From an uncultured Anaerotignum sp. (GTDB lineage: Bacteria; Bacillota; Clostridia; Lachnospirales; Anaerotignaceae): DNA of 12,271 nt. The stretch lies in NCBI RefSeq assembly GCF_934277605.1, contig NZ_CAKQVD010000056.1, positions 1 through 12,271 on the forward strand, in the 5' to 3' direction. Of this stretch, positions 1 through 6,198 are shown piece after piece (the first letter of the stretch is position 1; each line of letters opens with the position of its first letter). Made by a program: the position numbers and the translations under genes. The notes under the pieces were generated by a model. That model was not told the DNA's origin. It ran no database searches and saw nothing but the letters and a program-made list of their open reading frames with translations.

Positions 1-42
1 GCTATTTCTTTTAATAAAAATTGCAATATTTTTTAAAAAAGG

Positions 43-71
43 TTGCGTAATTGTTACAAATGTGTTAATAT
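43..71 (+). promoter_or_regulatory. Possible sigma-A-like promoter for the 3D-domain gene
   Basis: TTGCGT (43-48) and TAATAT (66-71) are 17 bases apart in an A/T-rich stretch, about 240 bases before the 3D gene start. The match to TTGACA/TATAAT is only moderate. However, the same TTGCGT hexamer with 17-base spacing occurs in the better-placed candidate ftsH promoter near 11602-11630. If real, it would give an untranslated leader of about 235 nt. Confidence 0.35.
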
Positions 72-143
72 ATGCAACGTAGAAAGAATAAGATGTATCA
101 GAAACGATATATCTTTTATTTTTTGCAGTCAAGAAAAAAGCGT

Positions 144-230
144 AAACATTATGCGGAAGTGACGACTCCCCGTGTAAATACGACTGCGACTGTCCGCTAT
201 TCACGGACGGCTAAAGGCATAATCTAATGT
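144..230 (+). ncRNA. Structured 5' leader, class unassigned
   Basis: In the long untranslated region before the 3D-domain gene, ATTATGC (148-154) is complementary to GCATAAT (217-223), which could close a domain of about 75 nt. Inside it, CTGTCCG (190-196) pairs with CGGACGG (204-210, one U-G pair) around a 7-nt loop. ACATT (146-150) and AATGT (226-230) give an alternative outer pairing. The pentamer CGACT occurs three times inside (163, 181 and 187). I compared it from memory with the c-di-AMP (ydaO), c-di-GMP-I/II, guanidine, THF, TPP and preQ1 cores and found no convincing match. It is therefore described only as a likely folded leader. From 231 to 300 I see no further strong structure. 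Confidence 0.35.
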
Positions 231-312
231 CTATCATCTAATAACTACAAGATACGAAATCCCCTGCCCTTCCCACAAAAAACGGCAGTACGGCTCGTTC
301 AAGGAGGTAAAA

Positions 313-1110
313 ATGAAAACACATCTTAGAGTATTTGCTATCGTAGTATTTATATTGGCAATCGGCTGCGGAACAGCATCTGCTTACAGCAAATCCAAAT
401 CTATGCAATCTGTAGTCATCAACATTGATGGCGCACCCAGAATGGTTTCCACAGACAAGGAAACCGTTGGTGAGCTGCTGGAGGACCTGGCAGGCACCAT
501 TGACACCGAATTTTACTTGGAGGGCGCAAAGGAAAGCGATCCCATCGAAGCAATGATGACACTTTCTCTGACATCTGTCACAGAAAAAACAGTGGCAACC
601 ACAGAAGAGGTTGCTTTCAAAACAATAGAGCGCACAAACAGCTCTCTGAAGGCCGGACAGAGCCGTGTGGTTCAGGAAGGCAAGAACGGCGTGGTTTCCG
701 TTGTGAAAAAGGAAATTTACCACGGCAGCGAATTGATTGACACCAAGTTCATTGAGAAAAAGGTGGTTACAGCCGCTCAGGATAAAATCGTTGAGGTTGG
801 CCCCAAGAACGTCGTAAACGGCATGAGCTATTCCAAGGTCATCAGCGCAAGGGTTACTGCTTATACCCCCTATGATGCAGGCTGCACAGGCATCACAGCC
901 ACCGGCACAAGGGCAGGCTACGGCACTGTTGCGGTTGATCCCCGTGTGATTCCCCTTGGCTCCAAGGTTTATATCCCCGGCTACGGCACAGCGATTGCCG
1001 CAGACACCGGCGGTGCAATCAAGGGCAACCGTGTGGATGTTTGTTACGGCTCCAAATCCGAAGCATTCGGTTGGGGTGTGAGAAACACAACTGTATATGT
1101 TTTGAACTAA
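313..1110 (+). CDS. Secreted DUF348-G5-3D domain cell-wall protein (YabE/Rpf-like)
   Basis: Predicted 265-residue exported protein that probably binds or cleaves peptidoglycan outside the membrane. Residues 1-24 form a signal peptide with a basic start, a hydrophobic core and an ASA cleavage site. A DUF348-like segment follows (about 33-85), then a G5 domain (about 97-164, with the QEGKNG turn), then a C-terminal 3D domain (about 178-264). The three aspartates that name the 3D domain are visible: D209 in VAVDP, D231 in AADTGG and D242 in VDVC. The 3D fold resembles the catalytic core of the lytic transglycosylase MltA, and YabE-type proteins share this order of domains; enzymatic activity here is inferred. 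It is shorter than B. subtilis YabE because it appears to carry one DUF348 unit rather than several. The start follows a perfect AAGGAGG (301-307) five bases upstream. It is a single-gene unit ending in a strong terminator. Confidence 0.9.
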   Translation: MKTHLRVFAIVVFILAIGCGTASAYSKSKSMQSVVINIDGAPRMVSTDKETVGELLEDLAGTIDTEFYLEGAKESDPIEAMMTLSLTSVTEKTVATTEEVAFKTIERTNSSLKAGQSRVVQEGKNGVVSVVKKEIYHGSELIDTKFIEKKVVTAAQDKIVEVGPKNVVNGMSYSKVISARVTAYTPYDAGCTGITATGTRAGYGTVAVDPRVIPLGSKVYIPGYGTAIAADTGGAIKGNRVDVCYGSKSEAFGWGVRNTTVYVLN

Positions 1111-1120
1111 GAAAAGCAGC

Positions 1121-1152
1121 AGGATGAATCCGTTTGGGTTCATCCTTTTTTT
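1121..1152 (+). terminator. Rho-independent terminator of the 3D-domain gene
   Basis: An 11-bp stem (AGGATGAATCC with GGGTTCATCCT, one U-G pair) with a 4-base loop is followed by seven T. It begins 10 bases after the stop codon. Confidence 0.92.
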
Positions 1153-1165
1153 ATTGCCGCAAAAA

Positions 1166-1201
1166 AAGAGAACCTTTTATCAAATAGGCTCTTGTTTTTT
1201 T
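1166..1201. terminator. Possible second, bidirectional terminator before csoR
   Basis: AAGAG (1166-1170) pairs with CTCTT (1189-1193 region) and CC (1173-1174) with GG (1187-1188) around a large loop. A run of seven T follows at 1195-1201 and seven A precede the stem, so it could work in either direction. It overlaps the candidate -35 box of csoR and may insulate the copper promoter. The stem is interrupted. Confidence 0.4.
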
Positions 1202-1220
1202 GGGGAAGGGAGACTATAAT
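1192..1220 (+). promoter_or_regulatory. Promoter of the csoR-copA operon
   Basis: TTGTTT (1192-1197), a 17-base spacer and a perfect TATAAT (1215-1220). The expected transcription start near 1227 falls at the edge of the G/C-rich dyad that I read as the CsoR operator, the geometry expected for repression by occlusion. Confidence 0.72.
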
Positions 1221-1227
1221 ACTGCCA

Positions 1228-1246
1228 TACCCTCCCCCACAGGGTA
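1228..1246 (+). promoter_or_regulatory. CsoR-type copper operator
   Basis: An inverted repeat, TACCCT (1228-1233), N7, AGGGTA (1241-1246), has a C-rich centre and is followed by a G run to 1253. Known CsoR operators are dyads of this kind, with TACCC/GGGTA ends around a G/C tract, placed over copZA-type promoters. It lies just after the -10 box and before the csoR start, so autoregulation by the encoded repressor and induction by Cu(I) are the natural inference. Confidence 0.72.
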
Positions 1247-1271
1247 GGGGGGGATGAAAGGAGAGCGTGAA

Positions 1272-1535
1272 ATGCAAGCAGATAAAAAGAAAATCGGCAC
1301 TTTGCTGAAAACGGCAAGAGGACAGATTGACGGCATTCTCCACATGATTGAGGAGGACCGCTATTGTATTGATATTTCCCATCAGCTAATGGCTGCCATG
1401 GCGATTCTCAACAAGGCGAACAAGGAGGTGCTTGCCGCCCATTTGAAAACCTGTGTACGCAATGCCGAAAGCGCAGAGGAGCGAGACGAAAAGATTGATG
1501 AATTGATTGAAATTATGGGAAAGGCGATTAAATAG
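1272..1535 (+). CDS. csoR: CsoR-family copper-sensing transcriptional repressor
   Basis: An 87-residue all-helical repressor of the CsoR/RcnR (DUF156) family. In this family the apo-tetramer binds a G/C-rich operator and Cu(I) binding releases it. The Cu(I)-binding triad is present: C32 (in RYCID), H57 and C61 (in AHLKTC), with the same 25- and 4-residue spacing as Cys-His-Cys of M. tuberculosis CsoR. R16, G17 and Q18 belong to the conserved helix-1 region that contacts DNA. I chose the ATG at 1272 because AAAGGAG (1257-1263) lies 8 bases upstream; an in-frame ATG at 1254 would add six residues but has only a G run before it. The gene starts 25 bases after a matching operator and is followed 43 bases later by a copper ATPase, which supports copper over nickel, formaldehyde or sulfide sensing. 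Confidence 0.92.
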   Translation: MQADKKKIGTLLKTARGQIDGILHMIEEDRYCIDISHQLMAAMAILNKANKEVLAAHLKTCVRNAESAEERDEKIDELIEIMGKAIK

Positions 1536-1578
1536 CCCTTCCTTGTGCAAAAATAAAGGAAAACGGAGGTGCTTTGCC

Positions 1579-4119
1579 TTGAAGCAAAAATTTGACGTAA
1601 GCGGCATGACCTGCTCCGCCTGCTCTGCCCATGTGGAAAAGGCTGTCGGCAGGCTGACAGGGGTGGATGCCGTGAATGTGAACCTGCTGCAAAACAGCAT
1701 GGTTGTGGAATATGACGATACTGCCCTCTCAAGCGATGACATCATCAGTGCCGTAAAAAGCGGGGGCTATGGTGCAAGCGTGCAGGGCGCAACAGCCACG
1801 CAGGAACCACCCAAGAATATCGCCTTAGAGGAAATGAAGGTTATGAAAAAGCGGCTGATTGCTTCCTTCTGCTTTTTGATTCCTCTGTTCTATGTTTCCA
1901 TGGGACACATGATGGGATTTCCTCTGCCCGCAATTCTGCTGGGGCATGAAAACATGATGATTTTTGCATTGACACAGCTTTTGCTGGCAACGCCCGTTTT
2001 AATCATCAACAAAAAATTCTTTGTGGTGGGCTTCCAAGCCCTTTGGCACAGAGCGCCCAACATGGATTCTTTGGTGGCACTCGGCTCTGCCGCCTCTTAT
2101 CTTTACAGCCTGTTTGCGATTTTCGCCATGGCGTTTTACATGGGGCATGGCAATCTTATGACGGCGCACCATTACGCCATGGAGCTGTATTTGGAGGGGG
2201 CCGCCATGATTCTGACGCTGATTACGGTCGGGAAATACATGGAGACACGTTCCAAAGGCAAGACCTCCGAGGCCATCGGCAAGCTGATGGATTTGGCACC
2301 CAAGATGGCAACCGTCATAAAGGACGGGAAGGAAACGGAAATTCCTGTGGAGCAGGTTGCGGTGGGGGATATTCTGATTGTTCGCCCCGGGCAGAGTATT
2401 CCTGTGGACGGGCGGATTACGGAGGGCTTTTCCGCAGTGGACGAAAGCGCACTGACCGGCGAATCCATCCCCGTGGACAAGCAGGCGGGGGACAGCGTAA
2501 TTGGCGCTACCATCAACAGGAACGGCTATTTCCGCATGGAAGCAACCCATGTGGGCAACGACACCGCCCTTGCGCAAATTATCCGCTTAGTTGAGGAGGC
2601 AAGCGCATCCAAGGCACCGATTGCCAAGCTGGCAGATACCGTGAGCGGCATTTTTGTGCCTGTGGTTATCACGATTGCCCTTCTTGCGACTTTGGTTTGG
2701 CTGCTGCTTGGGCAATCCTTCGCCTTCGCCCTTTCCATCGGGATTGCCGTTTTGGTTATCTCCTGCCCCTGCGCCTTGGGCTTGGCAACACCGACAGCCA
2801 TCATGGTTGGCACGGGCAAGGGTGCGGAATACGGGATTTTGGTAAAATCCGCCGAAAGCTTGGAGATTGCACACAAGATTGACACAGTGGTTTTGGATAA
2901 AACAGGGACGCTGACGGAGGGACACCCCGTTGTGACGGACGTTCTGCCGGCACCCCATGTGCTGAAAAACCCCTTCCTGCGTGCCGCCGCTTCTATCGAG
3001 GCGCTTTCTGAGCACCCTCTCGCCGAGGCTGTGCTGCGTTACGCCAAGGAGAAGGAAATTGACCTTCCGCAAGCAGAAAACCTCTCTGCGACCGCAGGAC
3101 AGGGCATTGAGGCGGATGTGAATGGCAAGCATATCCTTGGCGGCAACCTCAAGATGATGCAGGAAAGAGGGATTCCGTTGGGGGATTTTGCCGAAAGAGC
3201 CGCCGCACTGGCGGAGGAGGGCAAGACACCGCTGTTTTTTGCACAGGACGGTGCCTTCCTTGGTCTGCTCGGCTTGGCAGATCCCTTGAAGCCCACAAGC
3301 AAGGCGGCTGTGGACTGCTTTCATCAGATGGGGATTGACGTTGTCATGCTGACGGGGGACAACGCACGCACAGCCGCCGCCATTGCAAATCAGCTTGGTG
3401 TGGAGGCCATTGCGGAGGTTTTGCCGCAGGATAAGGAGGCAGAAATCCGCCGCCTGCAAAAAAGCGGCAAGCGGGTTGCCATGATTGGCGACGGCATTAA
3501 CGATGCGCCCGCCCTCATTGGTGCGGATGTCGGCATTGCCATTGGCGCAGGTACGGATGTTGCCATGGAATCGGCGGATATTGTGCTGATGAAAAGCGAC
3601 CTTTTGGATGCGGTGACTGCCGTTCAGCTCAGCCATGCAACCATCAGAAACATCAAGCAAAATCTGTTTTGGGCATTTTTTTACAACTGCTGCGGGATTC
3701 CCCTTGCGGCAGGGGTATTTTATTCCGTTTTGGGCTGGAAGCTGAACCCGATGTTTGCGGCGGCGGCAATGAGCTTCAGCTCTGCCTTTGTGGTCGGCAA
3801 TGCACTGCGGCTGAAGCTGTTTTCCCCGCAGATTCCCGCACAAAAGGCTGAAATGCAGGCAGAAACGAAGGAAAATGAAACAATCAATCATAGAAACAAG
3901 GAGGACATAAGCATGAAAAAGGTATTGAAAATCGAGGGTATGATGTGCAGCCATTGCACAGGCAGAGTGGACAAGGCACTCAATGAGATGGATGGCGTGA
4001 AGGCCACCGTTTCTCTGGAGGGCAAATCCGCAGAGGTAGAGCTGACGAAGGATGTCAGCGATGAGGCACTGGTAAAGGCTGTCACCGATGCAGGCTATGA
4101 GGTTGTGGATATTCAGTAA
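1579..4119 (+). CDS. copA: Cu+-exporting P1B-type ATPase with a C-terminal CopZ-like domain
   Basis: An 846-residue membrane ATPase that pumps Cu(I) out of the cytoplasm. Residues 3-70 are an HMA domain with GMTCSAC (C12, C15). Membrane helices then begin near residue 92. Further motifs are TGES (293-296, actuator), the intramembrane metal site CPC (396-398), the phosphorylated D440 in DKTGT, the HP pair H479-P480 in SEHPLA, GDGIND (637-642), YN in the seventh helix and MSFSS in the eighth; together these define the Cu+ (P1B-1) subgroup. After the last helix come a polar linker of roughly 30 residues and a second HMA domain (779-846, GMMCSHC) that resembles a free CopZ chaperone. The start is a TTG at 1579, 8 bases after ACGGAGG; an in-frame ATG at 1507 overlaps csoR and has no ribosome site. 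It is co-transcribed with csoR. The oddity is the C-terminal HMA, which has its own internal ribosome site (see the separate entry). Confidence 0.94.
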   Translation: MKQKFDVSGMTCSACSAHVEKAVGRLTGVDAVNVNLLQNSMVVEYDDTALSSDDIISAVKSGGYGASVQGATATQEPPKNIALEEMKVMKKRLIASFCFLIPLFYVSMGHMMGFPLPAILLGHENMMIFALTQLLLATPVLIINKKFFVVGFQALWHRAPNMDSLVALGSAASYLYSLFAIFAMAFYMGHGNLMTAHHYAMELYLEGAAMILTLITVGKYMETRSKGKTSEAIGKLMDLAPKMATVIKDGKETEIPVEQVAVGDILIVRPGQSIPVDGRITEGFSAVDESALTGESIPVDKQAGDSVIGATINRNGYFRMEATHVGNDTALAQIIRLVEEASASKAPIAKLADTVSGIFVPVVITIALLATLVWLLLGQSFAFALSIGIAVLVISCPCALGLATPTAIMVGTGKGAEYGILVKSAESLEIAHKIDTVVLDKTGTLTEGHPVVTDVLPAPHVLKNPFLRAAASIEALSEHPLAEAVLRYAKEKEIDLPQAENLSATAGQGIEADVNGKHILGGNLKMMQERGIPLGDFAERAAALAEEGKTPLFFAQDGAFLGLLGLADPLKPTSKAAVDCFHQMGIDVVMLTGDNARTAAAIANQLGVEAIAEVLPQDKEAEIRRLQKSGKRVAMIGDGINDAPALIGADVGIAIGAGTDVAMESADIVLMKSDLLDAVTAVQLSHATIRNIKQNLFWAFFYNCCGIPLAAGVFYSVLGWKLNPMFAAAAMSFSSAFVVGNALRLKLFSPQIPAQKAEMQAETKENETINHRNKEDISMKKVLKIEGMMCSHCTGRVDKALNEMDGVKATVSLEGKSAEVELTKDVSDEALVKAVTDAGYEVVDIQ
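3898..3904 (+). promoter_or_regulatory. Internal ribosome binding site within copA
   Basis: AAGGAGG lies inside the linker codons of copA, 8 bases before an in-frame ATG at 3913. Its quality and spacing equal those of the real gene starts in this window. It marks the CopZ-like domain as a possible independent translation unit. Confidence 0.65.
3913..4119 (+). CDS. copZ: CopZ-like copper chaperone, in-frame internal product of copA
   Basis: A 68-residue HMA-domain protein that could be made from the ATG at 3913, in the same reading frame as copA and with the same stop codon. It has the complete CopZ layout: MKKVLKIEGM at the start, the Cu(I) site MCSHC (C12, C15), a DGV turn before the second strand, and DAGYEV near the end. 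The CxHC form is typical of soluble CopZ, whereas the ATPase N-terminal domain has CxAC, as CopA domains usually do. In many Firmicutes copZ is a separate gene just after copA. Here the stop codon between them is absent, yet the copZ ribosome site (3898-3904) is kept. I infer two products, the long fusion and free CopZ; E. coli makes a comparable pair from copA by frameshifting. Internal initiation is not proven. Confidence 0.55.
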   Translation: MKKVLKIEGMMCSHCTGRVDKALNEMDGVKATVSLEGKSAEVELTKDVSDEALVKAVTDAGYEVVDIQ

Positions 4120-4140
4120 ATTGTAAGCATATAAAAATGG

Positions 4141-4177
4141 CGGCTATGTCCATTCGGAATGGAGATAGCCGTTTTTT
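4141..4177. terminator. Bidirectional terminator between copA and the XRE operon
   Basis: CGGCTAT-G-TCCATT pairs with AATGGA-G-ATAGCCG around a 3-base loop, with one G-G mismatch. Six T follow on the + strand. On the - strand the stem is followed by CC and five T. It lies 21 bases after the copA stop and 38 bases beyond the end of the convergent 53-residue gene, so it probably serves both. Confidence 0.9.
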
Positions 4178-4214
4178 ACGTCATTGCTTTCGTGACTCTT
4201 GGCAAAGCATTTTT

Positions 4215-4376
4215 TTACATTGGCGAATGCATCCACAGGTATCCTAAAATCAAAACACTGATGCCTATTGCAAGCAGTAGCCCTATGCCAATCGCGTTAT
4301 GCTTTTGTTGAAAAGCGATACCTGCACCCACACTCAATATGATATATGCCAAAAGCAGTTTCATTGTAAATCCCAT
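4215..4376 (-). CDS. Small two-helix membrane protein (53 residues)
   Basis: This short gene reads MGFTMKLLLAYIILSVGAG at its start and ends in YLWMHSPM. Two hydrophobic segments (about 5-22 and 28-48) are separated by a polar turn (QQKHN, 23-27), so a helical hairpin in the membrane is expected. The start has AGGAGA (4384-4389) 7 bases upstream. It follows the four-TM gene by 27 bases on the same strand with no terminator between, so it is probably the third gene of the XRE operon. I do not recognise a family. It could be a subunit or regulator of the four-TM protein, but that is only a guess from position. Confidence 0.7.
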   Translation of the reverse strand: MGFTMKLLLAYIILSVGAGIAFQQKHNAIGIGLLLAIGISVLILGYLWMHSPM

Positions 4377-4403
4377 ATCATCTTCTCCTAGTCCTAAATT
4401 CCT

Positions 4404-4820
4404 TTACAGTCGCTTTTCATAATACCACAAAAACCCAATCCCCAGAAGATACTGCAATACCCACAGCAGACACAGCACCCCTGTCACCCACCATTCCACA
4501 CGCAGGAGGGCAAACAGAAAGCTGACTGCGATCAGCACAAAAAACATCACCTGATACGCCTTATGTCCTGCCATCTGCCGCAGAAGCACCTTCCGCTCAT
4601 CCGTCCGGTTGATGCGCTCTGCCTCCTGCTTTTCCGCATATTCCTCCGGATGCTTTTTATCATAAAAATAGCGTTTGCACTGCAAAGCGCCGCTGACCAC
4701 CCATGCAATCCCCCAAGAACGCAGGATATTTGCATAATAGGCATCCTTTACAAAAAATGCCGCCACAGCAAAGGCTGCCCCAACGAGCAAGAGCGGCAAG
4801 CCGTTTTTCCATTTTCTCAT
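4404..4820 (-). CDS. Four-TM membrane protein, DUF2178-like, partner of an XRE regulator
   Basis: A 138-residue integral membrane protein with predicted helices at about 7-24, 30-48, 88-106 and 111-134. A charged loop (49-86) carries INRTDERKVLLRQMAGHKAY. The DER...KA.Y pattern between two helical pairs is common in small Firmicute membrane proteins (DUF2178 type) encoded beside short XRE regulators; I recognise the pattern, not a function. The start ATG overlaps the stop of the upstream XRE gene by four bases (ATGA), and its ribosome site GAGGAGG lies within the codons for the acidic tail of that regulator, so the two are translationally coupled. No catalytic residues are apparent. Confidence 0.82.
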   Translation of the reverse strand: MRKWKNGLPLLLVGAAFAVAAFFVKDAYYANILRSWGIAWVVSGALQCKRYFYDKKHPEEYAEKQEAERINRTDERKVLLRQMAGHKAYQVMFFVLIAVSFLFALLRVEWWVTGVLCLLWVLQYLLGIGFLWYYEKRL

Positions 4821-5020
4821 ATTTCTTCCTCCTCATAGATAAAAATATCCTCAATCGTCATGCCGAAATAGCGTGCAATTTTGAATGCCAACAGGATAGA
4901 CGGGTTATATCTGCCGTTTTCCAGAGAACCGATGGTCTGGCGTGAAACCTCCAGTGCCTTTGCAAGCTCCTCCTGCCGAATGCCCCGCTCCTTTCGGATT
5001 TCCTCCAATCTGTTTTTCAT
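4817..5020 (-). CDS. Small XRE-family (Cro/CI-like) HTH transcriptional regulator
   Basis: A 67-residue DNA-binding protein that is almost entirely one helix-turn-helix domain. The recognition-helix region reads QEELAKALEVSRQTIGSLENGRYNPS (about residues 16-41), followed by ILLAFKIARYFGMTIEDIF, typical of the YozG-type stand-alone XRE family. The start was placed at the ATG with GGAGG 8 bases upstream; the frame stays open further up to 5137, but that extension contains no ribosome site and crosses the promoter. The acidic tail (YEEEEI) is encoded by the ribosome site of the next gene, which it overlaps by four bases. Such regulators usually control their own operon; the imperfect dyad GTAAAGCTTAC (5039-5049), just after the expected transcription start, is a candidate operator. 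Confidence 0.9.
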   Translation of the reverse strand: MKNRLEEIRKERGIRQEELAKALEVSRQTIGSLENGRYNPSILLAFKIARYFGMTIEDIFIYEEEEI

Positions 5021-5057
5021 TTCGTTTTCCTCCAAAATGTAAAGCTTACTTTCCATC

Positions 5058-5086
5058 AGTATATACCCTCTATTTTCAAATGTCAA
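5058..5086 (-). promoter_or_regulatory. Strong promoter of the XRE-membrane protein operon
   Basis: Read on the - strand: TTGACA (5081-5086), a 17-base spacer, and TATACT (5058-5063). The -35 box is a perfect consensus and the -10 box has one mismatch. A perfect palindrome of seven T, GC and seven A (5099-5114) sits just upstream and could act as an UP element while also forming the T tract of the dusB terminator. The short dyad at 5039-5049 lies about where repression by the encoded regulator would block the start. Confidence 0.85.
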
Positions 5087-5107
5087 GCGTGCTTTCCATT
5101 TTTTTGC

Positions 5108-5156
5108 AAAAAAAGCTCTCTGCAAGGAATTACGCATTGCAAATCCTCACAGAGAG
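5108..5156 (-). terminator. Terminator of dusB
   Basis: On the - strand CTCTCTG (5150-5156) pairs with CAGAGAG (5116-5122) around an internal segment that can fold further, and the transcript then runs into CT7 (5108-5115). It starts 7 bases after the dusB stop. Confidence 0.8.
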
Positions 5157-5163
5157 TTTATTT

Positions 5164-6129
5164 TTATTGATGATTTTTCAAATATTCGTTTAATAATGCT
5201 TCCATTTCCGCCATGGTTTCGGCATAGTTCAGCTTACCACGCAGCTCCGCCGCACCGGGCAGCCCCTTCATATACCATGCCATGTGCTTACGCATTTCCC
5301 GAATCCCGACATATTCGCCCTTATAGGCAATCAGCATTTCGGCATGGCGCAATGCCTTCTCCACACGCTCCTGTGCGGTTGGCTCGGGCAGAAGCTCGCC
5401 TGTTTTCAGATAATGCAGAATCCGCTTGAAAATCCAAGGGTTGCCCTGCGCACCACGCCCAACCATGATGGCATCACAGCCTGTATGCTCCAGCAGATTT
5501 TTGGCATCCTGCGGTGTGAAAATATCGCCGTTGCCGATGACGGGAATCTGCACCGCCGCCTTGACCGCCTTGATGATATCCCAATCCGCTTTGCCGCTAT
5601 AATACTGCTCTCTGGTTCTGCCATGCACCGCAACCGCAGAGGCACCGTTTGCCTCCGCAATTTTCGCAATTTCCACCGCATTGATATGCTCCTCATCAAA
5701 GCCCTTGCGGAACTTGATGGTTACAGGCTTTTTCTGGCTTTCCACAAGGGAGCGCACGATTTTCCCGACCAATTCGGGCGTTTTCATCAAGCAGGAGCCT
5801 TCCCCGTTCTTGACGATTTTGGGTGCGGGACAGCCCATGTTCACATCAATGATATCAATGGGATAGTCCTCGATTTTCTTTGCCATTGCCCCCAAAATCT
5901 CCGGATCGGAGCCGAACAGCTGCACGGCAACGGGGCGTTCCTTGGCATCTACCTCCAGCAGCTCCGTTGTGTTTTTATTATCATAAAGGATTCCCTTTGC
6001 ACTGACCATTTCGGAATACACCAGACCACAGCCCATCTCCTTGCAGAGAATGCGGAAGGGCAAATCCGTCACGCCTGCCATGGGCGCAAGGAATACGTTA
6101 TTTTCCAATTCCAAGTTTCCGATTTTCAT
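5164..6129 (-). CDS. dusB: tRNA-dihydrouridine synthase
   Basis: A 321-residue FMN enzyme that reduces specific uridines in the tRNA D-loop, using NADPH. The N-terminal TIM barrel shows LAPMAGVTD (14-22), the DVNMGCP segment with the catalytic cysteine C100, KFRKGFD, the VHGRTREQYYSG flavin/substrate segment, and the phosphate-binding stretches GNGDI and GRGAQGNPW. A helical C-terminal RNA-binding domain follows. Length and motifs fit the DusB branch common in Firmicutes. I placed the start at the ATG at 6129, 9 bases after AAGGAGG; the frame continues to a GTG at 6138, which directly abuts the ribosome site and is unlikely. The gene lies downstream of coaX on the same strand, with a terminator hairpin between them and no clear promoter of its own, so it probably depends on read-through. 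Confidence 0.93.
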   Translation of the reverse strand: MKIGNLELENNVFLAPMAGVTDLPFRILCKEMGCGLVYSEMVSAKGILYDNKNTTELLEVDAKERPVAVQLFGSDPEILGAMAKKIEDYPIDIIDVNMGCPAPKIVKNGEGSCLMKTPELVGKIVRSLVESQKKPVTIKFRKGFDEEHINAVEIAKIAEANGASAVAVHGRTREQYYSGKADWDIIKAVKAAVQIPVIGNGDIFTPQDAKNLLEHTGCDAIMVGRGAQGNPWIFKRILHYLKTGELLPEPTAQERVEKALRHAEMLIAYKGEYVGIREMRKHMAWYMKGLPGAAELRGKLNYAETMAEMEALLNEYLKNHQ

Positions 6130-6168
6130 AACCGTCACCCTCCTTCTTTTTCAAGCTTGCCACGAAAG

Positions 6169-6191
6169 AAAAAACAGGCAAGGCTGCCTGT
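6169..6191 (-). terminator. Terminator or attenuator between coaX copy B and dusB
   Basis: On the - strand ACAGGCA pairs with TGCCTGT around a 4-base loop, and the transcript then runs into a tract of six T. It begins 7 bases after the stop of coaX copy B. Because dusB has no evident promoter in the 69-base gap, it may be only partly effective. Confidence 0.8.
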
Positions 6192-6198
6192 GGTTTTC

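Noticed and set aside
148..312. c-di-AMP (ydaO) or c-di-GMP riboswitch before the 3D gene
   Set aside because: The context suggested it, but the conserved core sequences of these classes are not visible; only unlabelled stems are reported.
238..1143. 301-codon - strand frame opposite the 3D-domain gene
   Set aside because: Composition is Cys/His/Asn-rich as in shadow frames, there is no ribosome site, and it runs through the convincing terminator and the 3D motifs on the other strand.
1507..1578. Upstream ATG that would extend CopA by 24 residues
   Set aside because: It overlaps the csoR end, lacks a ribosome site, and adds residues unlike any HMA domain; the TTG at 1579 has ACGGAGG at ideal spacing.
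2587..3954. Long open frame (455 codons) on the - strand opposite copA
   Set aside because: It is the mirror of a strongly supported ATPase, lacks a ribosome site, has a low-complexity, His/Arg/Cys/Gln-rich composition typical of antisense shadows, and crosses the CopA catalytic motifs.
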